Position numbers and translations under genes: made by a program
Source: Alphaproteobacteria bacterium
GTDB lineage: Bacteria; Pseudomonadota; Alphaproteobacteria; Rhizobiales; Rhizobiaceae
Direction of reading: 5' to 3'
Length of the DNA stretch: 15,244 nt
NCBI GenBank assembly: GCA_017308345.1
Contig: JAFKFE010001203.1
Coordinates: 1 to 15,244, forward strand
Shown here: in pieces, positions 6,522 to 14,586 of the stretch
Position numbering within the stretch: the stretch's first letter is position 1
Layout: each line of letters begins with the position of its first letter
Notes under the pieces: model-generated
What the model was told of the DNA's origin: nothing
The model's database searches: none
The model's input: the letters and a program-made list of their open reading frames with translations, nothing else

Positions 6522-8510
6522 CTATTCAGCCGCCTGCCTCTGTTCCACTGCCAGGTTCGGGATCTGGCGCATCAGCGCGGCAAAGGCGCGGTCGACATCC
6601 CCGCCGTCGCCGGTCCTGTCGTCGAGGCCGTCGACCAGCTCGAATATCCGATGCTTGACGAAATAGCGCCAGTGGACGGGAAGCGAGGACAGGATCTCGG
6701 TCAGGCGGTCGTAGTTCGCTCGCGTCCAGACCTTCTCGAAGTCCTCGCGCGCCTGTCCCAATGTGTAGAAAGCGTTGGTCCGTGTCATCCCGGCGCGCAG
6801 GGCGGCGGTCTGCGCCTCGTCCACCACACCGTCTCGAATCGCCACGCCATAGTCGGCCCGCGCCGCATCCTGAGTGACGAAACCCTGTCGGACATCGGCC
6901 AAGACCGATTCGACCGGCCTTTCGGCGGGATTTCCGTAACCGCCGCCGCCGCCCGAGGACACATGGATGATGTCGCCGGGATCGACCGAAACGATGTCGG
7001 TGTTGCCGAGGTCCACTTCCCGTTCGGTGCCCTTGTTGAGCACGAAAGCGCAGGCGCTGCCCGGTCGGCCCGCGGACAGGCCCCACGCTGTAAAGCGGGT
7101 GCGGTCACGGTTGCGCGCCGTAATGCGCGTTCCCGGCATGAAGACCTGGAATTCCAGCACAGCGCCCAGGCCACCGCGGTTACAGCCCGCGCCGCCGGAG
7201 TCCGGCTGCAGGCCGTAGCGCAGGATCTTGACCGGGACCTCCAGCTCGCTGATCTCGATGGGCGTATTCTTGAGGAAGCCCTCATTGGCGCCCGATCCGT
7301 CGGTGCCGTCGTCCGCCGGCCCGCCGCCCGCGCCGCCCGGCATCGGATTGATGCAGGCCACCACGCGCTGGCCGGTGCGCGAATCGACGGAGTCGACATT
7401 GACCATCGGCCCGCCGCTGCTCGGGTCGGCGGCCATGCGATGCGGGGCGACCTGCGCGAACACGCCCATGATCAGCCCCTGAATGCGTTTGCACATCAGG
7501 CTGCGCATTCCCACGGCGGCCGGGAACAGGGGATTGACCACCGTGCCCTCCGGCAGCACGCCATCGACGCAGCGCGCGAGGCCGGAATTCAGCAGGATGC
7601 CGGGATCGAGAGCATAGAGCACATAGGTAATGCCGACCATGATCAGCGCATGTCGCGGATTGCCGCCCGTCGGCAAGTTGAGTGAGGATCGCAATTGCGG
7701 ATCGCTGCCGGTGAAGTCGAGATGCAGGCTGTCACCTCTCACCGTCAGCGTCAGCGCGATGCGGCAGGGCTTTCCGCCCGGCGCATCCTCGTCGATATAG
7801 TCGTCGAAAAAATATGTGCCGTCCGGCATGTCGCGCACGACTGCCCGCGCCTGCTGCTCGGCATAGTCGAGGACGTCCTCAAGGCCCTCACGGAAAGCCT
7901 CGATGCCGAATTTCTCAATCATGGCGAGCACTTTCTGCTCGCCAGTGTTCAGCGCCGCGATCTGCGCCTTGAGGTCACCCCAGTTCTGCTCAGGAACCCG
8001 CACATTGGTCCAGATCATGTCGAGGACCTGCTGATTGATCTCGCCCTTGCTCATCAGCTTCATGGGCGGAATCCTTATGCCTTCCTGATGGACTTCCGTC
8101 AGCGTCCGCGACAGGCTCGCCGGCACGGCACCGCCGACATCGGTGTTGTGGATGTGGCCGACGGCGAAGGATACGATCTCGCCCCGATGGTAGATCGGCT
8201 TCCATAGATGCACGTCCGGAGCATGCGTGCACACGAAGCCGCTATAGGGATCACTGGTGATCCAGATGTCGCCTTCCTCGTATCCGTCGACCCGCTCGAT
8301 GACATTCCTGTAGTCGAGGCAGACGAACCAGGTGGCGCCGAGGTCGCGAGGCGAGGCGTAGGTTTGCCCCCGCGGAGTGGTCAGGCCTGTGGTGAAATCC
8401 TCGGTTTCCTTCACAAAGGTCGAATGGGCCGAACGATAGAGCGTGTAGGCCATGCTTTCGGCGGCGGCCGCGCAATGATCGGCAAAGATCTGCAGTCTGA
8501 CTTTGTCCAT
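6522..8510 (-). CDS. Hydantoinase B / 5-oxoprolinase C-terminal-type subunit (HyuB family)
   Basis: This 662-residue protein belongs to the hydantoinase_B superfamily, which works with a HyuA partner in ATP-dependent opening of cyclic amides (N-methylhydantoin, 5-oxoproline, caprolactam) or in acetone and acetophenone carboxylation. Characteristic stretches are the N-terminal ESMAYTLYRSAHSTFVKETE, the THAPDVHLWKPI and GHIHNTDVGGAVP segment (96-130, with H121 and D124 as likely metal ligands), GGAGGGPADDGTDG in the middle and the glycine-rich DPGDIIHVSSGGGGGYGN near the end of the conserved domain. About 100 residues follow (FYTLGQAREDFEKVWTRANY onward), a helical tail longer than in many HyuB proteins of 520-590 residues. 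The gene starts 24 bp after hyuA-like, with GGGA a few bases before the ATG at 8510, as expected for subunits of one enzyme. Which substrate, and hydrolase versus carboxylase, cannot be decided from sequence. Confidence 0.9.
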   Translation of the reverse strand: MDKVRLQIFADHCAAAAESMAYTLYRSAHSTFVKETEDFTTGLTTPRGQTYASPRDLGATWFVCLDYRNVIERVDGYEEGDIWITSDPYSGFVCTHAPDVHLWKPIYHRGEIVSFAVGHIHNTDVGGAVPASLSRTLTEVHQEGIRIPPMKLMSKGEINQQVLDMIWTNVRVPEQNWGDLKAQIAALNTGEQKVLAMIEKFGIEAFREGLEDVLDYAEQQARAVVRDMPDGTYFFDDYIDEDAPGGKPCRIALTLTVRGDSLHLDFTGSDPQLRSSLNLPTGGNPRHALIMVGITYVLYALDPGILLNSGLARCVDGVLPEGTVVNPLFPAAVGMRSLMCKRIQGLIMGVFAQVAPHRMAADPSSGGPMVNVDSVDSRTGQRVVACINPMPGGAGGGPADDGTDGSGANEGFLKNTPIEISELEVPVKILRYGLQPDSGGAGCNRGGLGAVLEFQVFMPGTRITARNRDRTRFTAWGLSAGRPGSACAFVLNKGTEREVDLGNTDIVSVDPGDIIHVSSGGGGGYGNPAERPVESVLADVRQGFVTQDAARADYGVAIRDGVVDEAQTAALRAGMTRTNAFYTLGQAREDFEKVWTRANYDRLTEILSSLPVHWRYFVKHRIFELVDGLDDRTGDGGDVDRAFAALMRQIPNLAVEQRQAAE

Positions 8511-8534
8511 GTCGAATTCCCGCGGCCCTCTTGA

Positions 8535-10577
8535 TCAGTTTGTGGGACGGATGCAAAGATTACCGAAGCTGTCGACATCGGCAGCGAAGCTCTCTGGGAT
8601 GCAGGTCGTCGCATCGGCCTGCATGACGACGGCGGGTCCTTCGAATCGGTGGCCGGGCTTGAGCTCGGACCGCTCGTAGAGGGGGGCGTCCAGCCAGCGC
8701 CCCGAAAGGAACAGGCGCCCCTGCCGGGCCGGAACCGGAACCGCCTCTCGCAGCGGCGCGGAAGGCAGCTCGGGCCTCGGCACGGTGCCGACAATGACGA
8801 GGCGCAGGTTCATGATCTGCGCGGCCGAGGCCGGATCCGAATAGCCGTATATCCTCTCGTGCTCGGAATGGAAGGCGCCGATGAGGCGGTTCCAGTCGCC
8901 GTTTTCGATCCAGGATTCGTCGAATGGAACTTCGATCTCATAGGATTGGCCGCGGTATCGCATCTCCGCGGAGTAGAGCAGGGTCGCCGGCCCCTCATAG
9001 GCCTGTTCGTTCGTCAGCCAGTCCGTCGCCTTCACCTTCAATTTGTCGTAGGACTCCTTGAGCCGGTCGAGAACGGTCGGCTCCATGTCGAGATAGACGG
9101 TGCGGATGAAGTCGCTCTTGATATCGGCCACAAGTCCGCCGAAGGCTGACAGCACGCCAGGCGTCGGCGGTACGACGACCTCCTTTATTCCGAGCTCCCT
9201 CGCGAGGAAGCAGGCCAGCATCGGACCGGCGCCGCCAAAGGCCACGAGCGAGAAATCGGCGGGATCGAGGCCGTAACGCGAAACCAGCTTGGCTACCTCG
9301 ACATAGGTGCCGGAGGTGGCGACCTCTATGACGGCCTCGGCGGTCTGCTCCACGCCGAGTCCGAGAGCGGAGGCGATTGTCGCAAGCGCCTGGCGGGCCT
9401 TGTCGACATCAACCTTGATGGCGTTGTAGCCGAGGTCGGCCTGGCCGATATGGCCGCAGACGGCGAAGGCGTCCGTGATCGTGGGCTGGGTTCCGCCTTT
9501 CCCGTAGCACGCCGGGCCGGGCGTCGAGCCGGCGCTTTCGGGGCCGACCTTCAGCACGCCCTGCCGGTCGAGCCGCGCGATCGAGCCGCCGCCCTCGCCG
9601 ACCGAGGTGACCGAGACGGTCGGGATGAAGATCGGGAACTCGCCGACCAGCTCGCCGGTGCCATATTGCGCCTTGCCGTCGATGATGAAAGCCACGTCGA
9701 CCGACGTTCCGCCGACGTCGAAGCTCATGACGTTCTTCCTGCCGCACATGGCCGCGACATAGCTCGCGCCGATGACGCCGGACGCCGTGCCGGACAGGAG
9801 CATCTGGGCGCAGCGCTTCTTGCCGAGCTCGGCGCGCATCACGCCGCCGTTGGATGTGGTGATGAATGCCTCGGCCGGCACGCCGATCTCGCTCAACGCG
9901 CGTTGCAGCGACGAAAGATAGTGCGACACGCGCGGTTGGACATAGCCTGCGACGAGCGCGGTCATGGTTCGCTCGTATTCCCGCACCGCCGGCCAGACCT
10001 CCGTCGCCGAGGATACGGCGATTTCCGGCGCGAGCTCGGTGATCAATTCGATGGCCTCGCGCTCGTGTGCCGGATTGCGATAGGCGTGCAGGAAGGAAAC
10101 GACGATGCCTTCCGCGCCGGCGCGCTGGGCGGTCTCGACGGCGGCCGCCAGGCTTTCGCGGTCGAGCGGAACATCGACGGTGCCGTCCGCCAGCATCCGC
10201 TCCCGAATGCCCAGAACCTTGTGCCTGGGCACGAGCGGGGCGGGCCGACGCGAGAAAATGTCGTAGGGGTCGGGCATCTTCAGCCGCGCCATCTCCAGCA
10301 CGTCGCAGAAGAACTCGGTGGCGAAAAGCCACAGATCGATCCCCTTGCGCTGGATTACGGAATTGATGCCGACCGTCGTGCCGTGCGTGAAATAGGAAAT
10401 GTCGGCGGGCCTGATGCCGAACCGCCGCTCGAGTTCCCTGATACCGTCGACCACTTCCTGGCCCGGAGCGAAAGGCGTGGAGAGAACCTTCAGGCTGATC
10501 AGCCGGCGCGTCTCCTCCTCCAGCACACAGAAGTCGGTGAAGGATCCGCCGATGTCGACCCCAACCCGATAGGACAT
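8535..10577 (-). CDS. Hydantoinase A / 5-oxoprolinase N-terminal-type ATP-dependent subunit (HyuA family)
   Basis: The 680-residue product is a full-length HyuA subunit with the actin-like ATPase fold. RVGVDIGGSFTDFCV (4-18) is the first phosphate loop and FTHGTTVGINSVIQRKG (63-79) follows. The central core has TSNGGVM (241-247), LLSGTASGVIGASYV and the second phosphate motif MSFDVGGTSVDVAF (284-297), then VGEGGGSIARLD and PGPACYGKGG. It phosphorylates or activates the substrate carbonyl so that its HyuB partner can complete hydrolysis or carboxylation. I chose ATG 10577: AAGGAG lies at 10589-10594 (11 nt spacing) and homologues start with this GVDIGG segment. An in-frame ATG at 10655 lies about at the predicted transcription start, inside the control region. 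It is the first gene of the five-gene minus-strand operon, divergent from the MocR gene. Confidence 0.92.
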   Translation of the reverse strand: MSYRVGVDIGGSFTDFCVLEEETRRLISLKVLSTPFAPGQEVVDGIRELERRFGIRPADISYFTHGTTVGINSVIQRKGIDLWLFATEFFCDVLEMARLKMPDPYDIFSRRPAPLVPRHKVLGIRERMLADGTVDVPLDRESLAAAVETAQRAGAEGIVVSFLHAYRNPAHEREAIELITELAPEIAVSSATEVWPAVREYERTMTALVAGYVQPRVSHYLSSLQRALSEIGVPAEAFITTSNGGVMRAELGKKRCAQMLLSGTASGVIGASYVAAMCGRKNVMSFDVGGTSVDVAFIIDGKAQYGTGELVGEFPIFIPTVSVTSVGEGGGSIARLDRQGVLKVGPESAGSTPGPACYGKGGTQPTITDAFAVCGHIGQADLGYNAIKVDVDKARQALATIASALGLGVEQTAEAVIEVATSGTYVEVAKLVSRYGLDPADFSLVAFGGAGPMLACFLARELGIKEVVVPPTPGVLSAFGGLVADIKSDFIRTVYLDMEPTVLDRLKESYDKLKVKATDWLTNEQAYEGPATLLYSAEMRYRGQSYEIEVPFDESWIENGDWNRLIGAFHSEHERIYGYSDPASAAQIMNLRLVIVGTVPRPELPSAPLREAVPVPARQGRLFLSGRWLDAPLYERSELKPGHRFEGPAVVMQADATTCIPESFAADVDSFGNLCIRPTN

Positions 10578-10639
10578 GCCCGCTAACTCTCCTTGCTCGC
10601 CAGCCCGCCCGCTCGTCGACGGGACTCGATGAATGCCTG

Positions 10640-10674
10640 ATAACAAATAGCGCATGACATTGAAAGATTGTTAT
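10640..10674. promoter_or_regulatory. Candidate operator: ATAACAA...TTGTTAT inverted repeat
   Basis: Perfect 7-bp arms ATAACAA (10640-10646) and TTGTTAT (10668-10674) are separated by 21 bp. The right arm covers the -10 of the hyuA promoter and the left arm lies just downstream of the predicted start site, a placement suited to repression. The neighbouring MocR regulator is the natural candidate to bind here. Confidence 0.45.
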
Positions 10675-10709
10675 AGGACTTTTTTTAAAATGTGTCAGCT
10701 TGTCATGCG
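10651..10709. promoter_or_regulatory. Candidate operator: CGCATGACA...TGTCATGCG inverted repeat
   Basis: Perfect 9-bp arms CGCATGACA (10651-10659) and TGTCATGCG (10701-10709) lie 50 bp apart start to start, bracketing the core promoter. A third half-site TGTCA (10693-10697) is in the -35, 8 bp from the outer one. A closely related TGTCATGC plus three TGACA boxes recur upstream of the ABC transporter genes (12424-12482), which argues for one shared regulator. Confidence 0.55.
10670..10698 (-). promoter_or_regulatory. Sigma-70-type promoter of the hyuA operon
   Basis: On the minus strand CTGACA (10693-10698) and TATAAC (10670-10675) each match the consensus in 5 of 6 positions and are separated by exactly 17 bp with an A-rich spacer. 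Transcription would start near 10663, giving an 86-nt leader to the ATG at 10577. The hexamers are embedded in inverted repeats that look like operators. Confidence 0.7.
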
Positions 10710-10774
10710 GCAGCGCGTAGGCCAGATCGCTGTTTGACGGAATGTGCCGGGGCGCTGGCGGCGAAGTCGATCAA

Positions 10775-10803
10775 TTGACCTGTTACGCCTCGTTCAATAG
10801 AAC
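10775..10803 (+). promoter_or_regulatory. Candidate promoter of the MocR-type regulator gene
   Basis: TTGACC (10775-10780), a 17-bp spacer and TAGAAC (10798-10803) match the sigma-70 consensus at 5 and 4 positions. The start would lie near 10810, about 57 nt before the ATG at 10867. Confidence 0.45.
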
Positions 10804-10866
10804 CCGCACAGGAAGGCATGTCGAACAGCGCATTTACCGCGAACCGAGGAGAGCACAAGAGAGCGC

Positions 10867-12267
10867 ATGGAGCACGATGAGAAGGACTCATCCGTTTGGA
10901 TGCCCCACGCGCTTGATCCGGCATCGCCGCCCTATCTTGCGCTGCTCGGCGCGCTCGAGGAGGATGTGCGGCAGGGAAGACTCCCGGCCGGCACAAGGCT
11001 TCCTCCGCATCGCACCCTGGCGGCCAATCTCGGAATCAGCATTTCAACGGTCAGCAAGGCCTATCGCGAGGCAGGAGCACGCGGCCTGATCAGCGGTCGG
11101 ACCGGCCAGGGCACCTTCGTAATGCCTCAGACCCGCCGTGACGGCACGGCGCGCGAGCAGACTTCCGAGATCAATCTCGGCTTCAACCTTGCCCCGCATG
11201 TACAGCAGCGCGACGCCATTCGCGCCATCCTGGGCGACCTGGTCCGCGGGCGGGAACTCGACGACCTCTTCGCCTACCGCTCGAATCAAGGGGTGCCCGA
11301 ACACAGGGCGGAGATCGCCAGATGGTTGAGGATGCCGGGGTTCGAGCCCGAACCCGACCTGGTGGTCATTACCAATGGAGCCCAGCATGGCATCGACCTG
11401 GCCGTACAGATGCTATGCCGGCCGGGCGAGGCCGTGCTGGTCGAAGAGTTGACCTATATCGGCTTCAGGGCGCTTTCCTCATCCCATCACTTTCCGATCC
11501 TCCCCGTGGCGATGGATTCCGAGGGGCTGCGACCGGATGCGCTCGAAGCGGCCGTGGCGGCTAGCGGCGCGCGCGTGCTCTATACGATGCCCACCTTGCA
11601 AAGCCCAACCGCGCGCACGATGTCGGCCGCACGGCGGCTTGCCATCGCCGACATCGTGCGCAAGCGCGACCTATGGCTGATCGAAGACGATGTCTACAGT
11701 TTTCTGGTGCCATCTCGGCCTTCACCCCTAGCGGGCCTCTGTCCCGACCGCGCCATCTATCTGTCGAGCTTCGCCAAGATCATCGAATTGGGCTTCCGGG
11801 TCGGCGCGATGGTGGTGCCGCCCTCTCTGCTCGAACGCGCCAGCGAAGCGGTTCGCGCCACGGCCTGGACGACGGCGCCGCTGCTGGCCGAAATTCTCGC
11901 CAGGATGATCCGCAGCGGAAAGCTGCGCGAACTGGCCGTTGCGGTGGCCAGGGAATCCTCGGCCCGCGCAGCGCTTTTCCGCCGGATATTCAAGCACCGG
12001 CTTCCTCCGCCGGACAACCAACCTACGGGCTATCATGCGTGGCTGCCGCTGCCGCCGGAGTGGAACCCGCAGGACCTCTTCTATAGAGCGCGCAACCTGG
12101 GCATATTCATCACGCCGCCCGGATCGGCGGCGGTCGGAAATACGACCGAACCGGGGGTGCGCCTGTGCCTTGGCGGCAGGACCGACCGCGCTGAACTCGA
12201 ACGGGCGCTGTTGCGCATCGAGGAAATCCTGGAGCACCCGCAGCATCCCCTCCTTTCGGTCATCTGA
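10867..12267 (+). CDS. MocR-type transcriptional regulator (GntR helix-turn-helix plus aminotransferase-like domain)
   Basis: The 466-residue protein has an N-terminal GntR winged helix (about residues 20-86; LPPHRTLAANLGISISTVSK followed by GLISGRTGQGTFV) joined to a fold-type I aminotransferase-like domain. In the latter IEDDVYS (272-278) supplies the Asp facing the pyridine nitrogen, K304 in LSSFAKIIELGFRVG is the expected pyridoxal-phosphate lysine, and the Arg in GVRLCLGG is the carboxylate contact. S246 in MPTLQSPTA stands where aminotransferases and many MocR proteins have Asn (NPT), a ligand of the PLP hydroxyl. MocR proteins sense PLP or PLP adducts with an amino compound and usually control divergent genes. 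Here the hyuA operon is divergent and the importer genes follow downstream, so it is the likely local regulator. A purine-rich AGGAGAGCAC lies before the ATG. Not close enough to call pdxR, gabR or tauR. Confidence 0.9.
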   Translation: MEHDEKDSSVWMPHALDPASPPYLALLGALEEDVRQGRLPAGTRLPPHRTLAANLGISISTVSKAYREAGARGLISGRTGQGTFVMPQTRRDGTAREQTSEINLGFNLAPHVQQRDAIRAILGDLVRGRELDDLFAYRSNQGVPEHRAEIARWLRMPGFEPEPDLVVITNGAQHGIDLAVQMLCRPGEAVLVEELTYIGFRALSSSHHFPILPVAMDSEGLRPDALEAAVAASGARVLYTMPTLQSPTARTMSAARRLAIADIVRKRDLWLIEDDVYSFLVPSRPSPLAGLCPDRAIYLSSFAKIIELGFRVGAMVVPPSLLERASEAVRATAWTTAPLLAEILARMIRSGKLRELAVAVARESSARAALFRRIFKHRLPPPDNQPTGYHAWLPLPPEWNPQDLFYRARNLGIFITPPGSAAVGNTTEPGVRLCLGGRTDRAELERALLRIEEILEHPQHPLLSVI

Positions 12268-12552
12268 AGCACCGGCTGGGAAACCACCTCCGCGTGCGCT
12301 GAAGCAGGTCGGATCGAACTCCGCTCGGACGCGATAGTTTTCCGTCACACGGCCATTTGAACAGACCGTGGAGCGCGGCTTCTGCCGGCGCGCAAAAAGA
12401 AATTACCGCGCCCTCAATGCATTTGACAATCGTCCTATGACATGCCACGCTGACATGGTCGAGCGAGGACAAGATGTCATGCTGCATTCAACCTCGCCGG
12501 GTCCGACTCGGGCTGGGCATACCGGCGCCAGGAGCGGCAACGGGGAACTGAA
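12268..12552. other. Control region between the regulator and the ABC transporter genes
   Basis: This 285-bp gap has no gene. The right half (12421-12482) contains a cluster of TGACA/TGTCA half-sites. I see no clear intrinsic terminator for the regulator gene. TTGACA at 12423-12428 is a perfect -35 but lacks a convincing -10 at 16-18 bp, so the importer promoter may depend on an activator. Confidence 0.5.
12424..12482. promoter_or_regulatory. Candidate operator cluster upstream of the ABC transporter
   Basis: TGACA occurs as three direct repeats at 12424-12428, 12438-12442 and 12451-12455 (14 and 13 bp apart), followed by an inverted TGTCATGC at 12475-12482. TGTCATGC is identical to the first eight bases of the right arm of the operator in front of hyuA (10701-10708). 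This supports co-regulation of import and breakdown by the MocR-type protein. Binding is inferred, not shown. Confidence 0.5.
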
Positions 12553-13320
<768 letters not shown>

Positions 13321-13340
13321 CCGCTCCCAGGGGATCGTCC

Positions 13341-14540
13341 ATGACCGCGCCGCTCACGCAAGCCGAGCACACCACCACGCCAGGCCTGATGGCCTGGTTG
13401 CTAAACACGGTGTCAGGCAGGTGGCGGATGGTGCCGGTGCTTCTGGTGCTGTGCCTGATCTGGGCCTATTTCGGTTTCCAGAACCCGGTCTTCCTCTCCA
13501 GCCGCAACATCACCAACCTCTCCATCCAGATCGTGATGACGACCGTGCTGGCGCTCGGTCTCCTGTTCGTGCTGCTCATCGGAGAACTCGATCTCTCCGT
13601 AGCGGTCTCCAGCGCCGTATCGGCCGCGGTCGCCGCCGATCTCGCGGTGAATTCCGGCCTGGGCGTGGTCCTCTGCTTTCTCGTCGCCCTGGTCGTGGGC
13701 GGAGTGATCGGCTGCGTGCAGGGACTGATCGTCGAGAAGTTCCGGGCGCCCGCCTTTATCGTCACCCTGGGCGTCTCGCTTGCCTTGCAGGGCGTCCTGC
13801 TCGATCTCCTGCCGGAATCCAACATGATCTCGCTTGTCGGACTGCCGCTGGCGGCCGTTTCCACAACCTATCTTCCGGCGCTGGCCGGCTACGGACTGCT
13901 CGTCCTCGGGCTGCTGGTTTTCGGCATCCTGATGGCGCTGAGCCACCGCGCGAAGCGCTCAGCATCGCTGCACAGCGGCTTCGGTCGCCATGTCGCCGCG
14001 CCGCTTCTGGTGGTGGCCGTCGCCGGCTTTGCCGTCGTCGGTGTCATGAATTCCTATCGCGGCGTGCCGCTCACGGTCGCGCTCCTTTTCGTGCTGTTGG
14101 CGGCTCTCAGCTACGTCACCACGCAGACGCGCTTCGGCCTCTATCTCTACGCGATCGGCGCCAGTCGGGAAGCCGCGCGGCGGGCAGGCATTCCGGTCGG
14201 TGCCATCCGCGTCGTCGCCTTCACGCTGACGGGCGTGCTTGCCGCACTGGCCGGCATGATCGCCGCGACCCGCGTCATGGCAGTCTCCACGGACTCCGCC
14301 GACTCCACAATGGTGCTGGAGGCCATCGCCGCGGCCGTCATCGGCGGCGTGAGCCTGTTCGGCGGGCGCGGGTCGGTCTGGTCGGCGCTCGTCGGCGCGC
14401 TGGTGATGGGATCGATCACCAATGGAATGCTTCTTATCAGCGCCAGCACCCAGACTCGCCTGGAAGTGCAGGGAGCCATCCTCGTCCTGGCCGTCGTGCT
14501 CGACGCCATGATCAGTCGCCGTGCGTCACTGCGGCATTGA
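13341..14540 (+). CDS. CUT2-family ABC importer, permease protein
   Basis: The 399-residue product is a polytopic inner-membrane protein of the BPD_transp_2 type. Hydrophobic segments begin near VLLVLCLIWAYFGF and continue through VLALGLLFVLLIGELDLSVA, LCFLVALVVGGVIGCV, LLVLGLLVFGILMAL, LLVVAVAGFAVVGV, TVALLFVLLAALSY and the C-terminal AIAAAVIGGVSLFGG. GELDLSVA and the coupling-loop region AIGASREAARRAGIPV are family hallmarks. At about 400 residues, with an extra membrane-spanning central stretch, it resembles the xylose permease XylH more than the 320-residue RbsC. AGGGGA sits 7 nt before the ATG at 13341, which I prefer; an in-frame ATG at 13317 overlaps the ATPase stop as ATGA and would add eight residues by translational coupling. 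Substrate is not readable from sequence. Confidence 0.92.
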   Translation: MTAPLTQAEHTTTPGLMAWLLNTVSGRWRMVPVLLVLCLIWAYFGFQNPVFLSSRNITNLSIQIVMTTVLALGLLFVLLIGELDLSVAVSSAVSAAVAADLAVNSGLGVVLCFLVALVVGGVIGCVQGLIVEKFRAPAFIVTLGVSLALQGVLLDLLPESNMISLVGLPLAAVSTTYLPALAGYGLLVLGLLVFGILMALSHRAKRSASLHSGFGRHVAAPLLVVAVAGFAVVGVMNSYRGVPLTVALLFVLLAALSYVTTQTRFGLYLYAIGASREAARRAGIPVGAIRVVAFTLTGVLAALAGMIAATRVMAVSTDSADSTMVLEAIAAAVIGGVSLFGGRGSVWSALVGALVMGSITNGMLLISASTQTRLEVQGAILVLAVVLDAMISRRASLRH

Positions 14541-14586
14541 ACCGTTGCTTCACCGGCCGCTCGAAGGCCTAAAAGGGGAACGTACG

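Noticed and set aside
5558..6658. A 366-codon plus-strand ORF
   Set aside because: Antisense shadow of the GMC oxidoreductase gene, caused by high GC third positions.
9450..10586. A 378-codon plus-strand ORF
   Set aside because: Antisense shadow of the hyuA-like gene, with no domain and no ribosome binding site.
10578..10655. Upstream start (ATG 10655) for the hyuA-like gene
   Set aside because: It would begin about at the predicted transcription start and inside the operator region. The ATG at 10577 has an AAGGAG site and matches the family N-terminus.
13421..14572. A 383-codon plus-strand ORF in another frame of the permease gene
   Set aside because: Arg-rich out-of-frame reading; the overlapping frame encodes a clear membrane permease.
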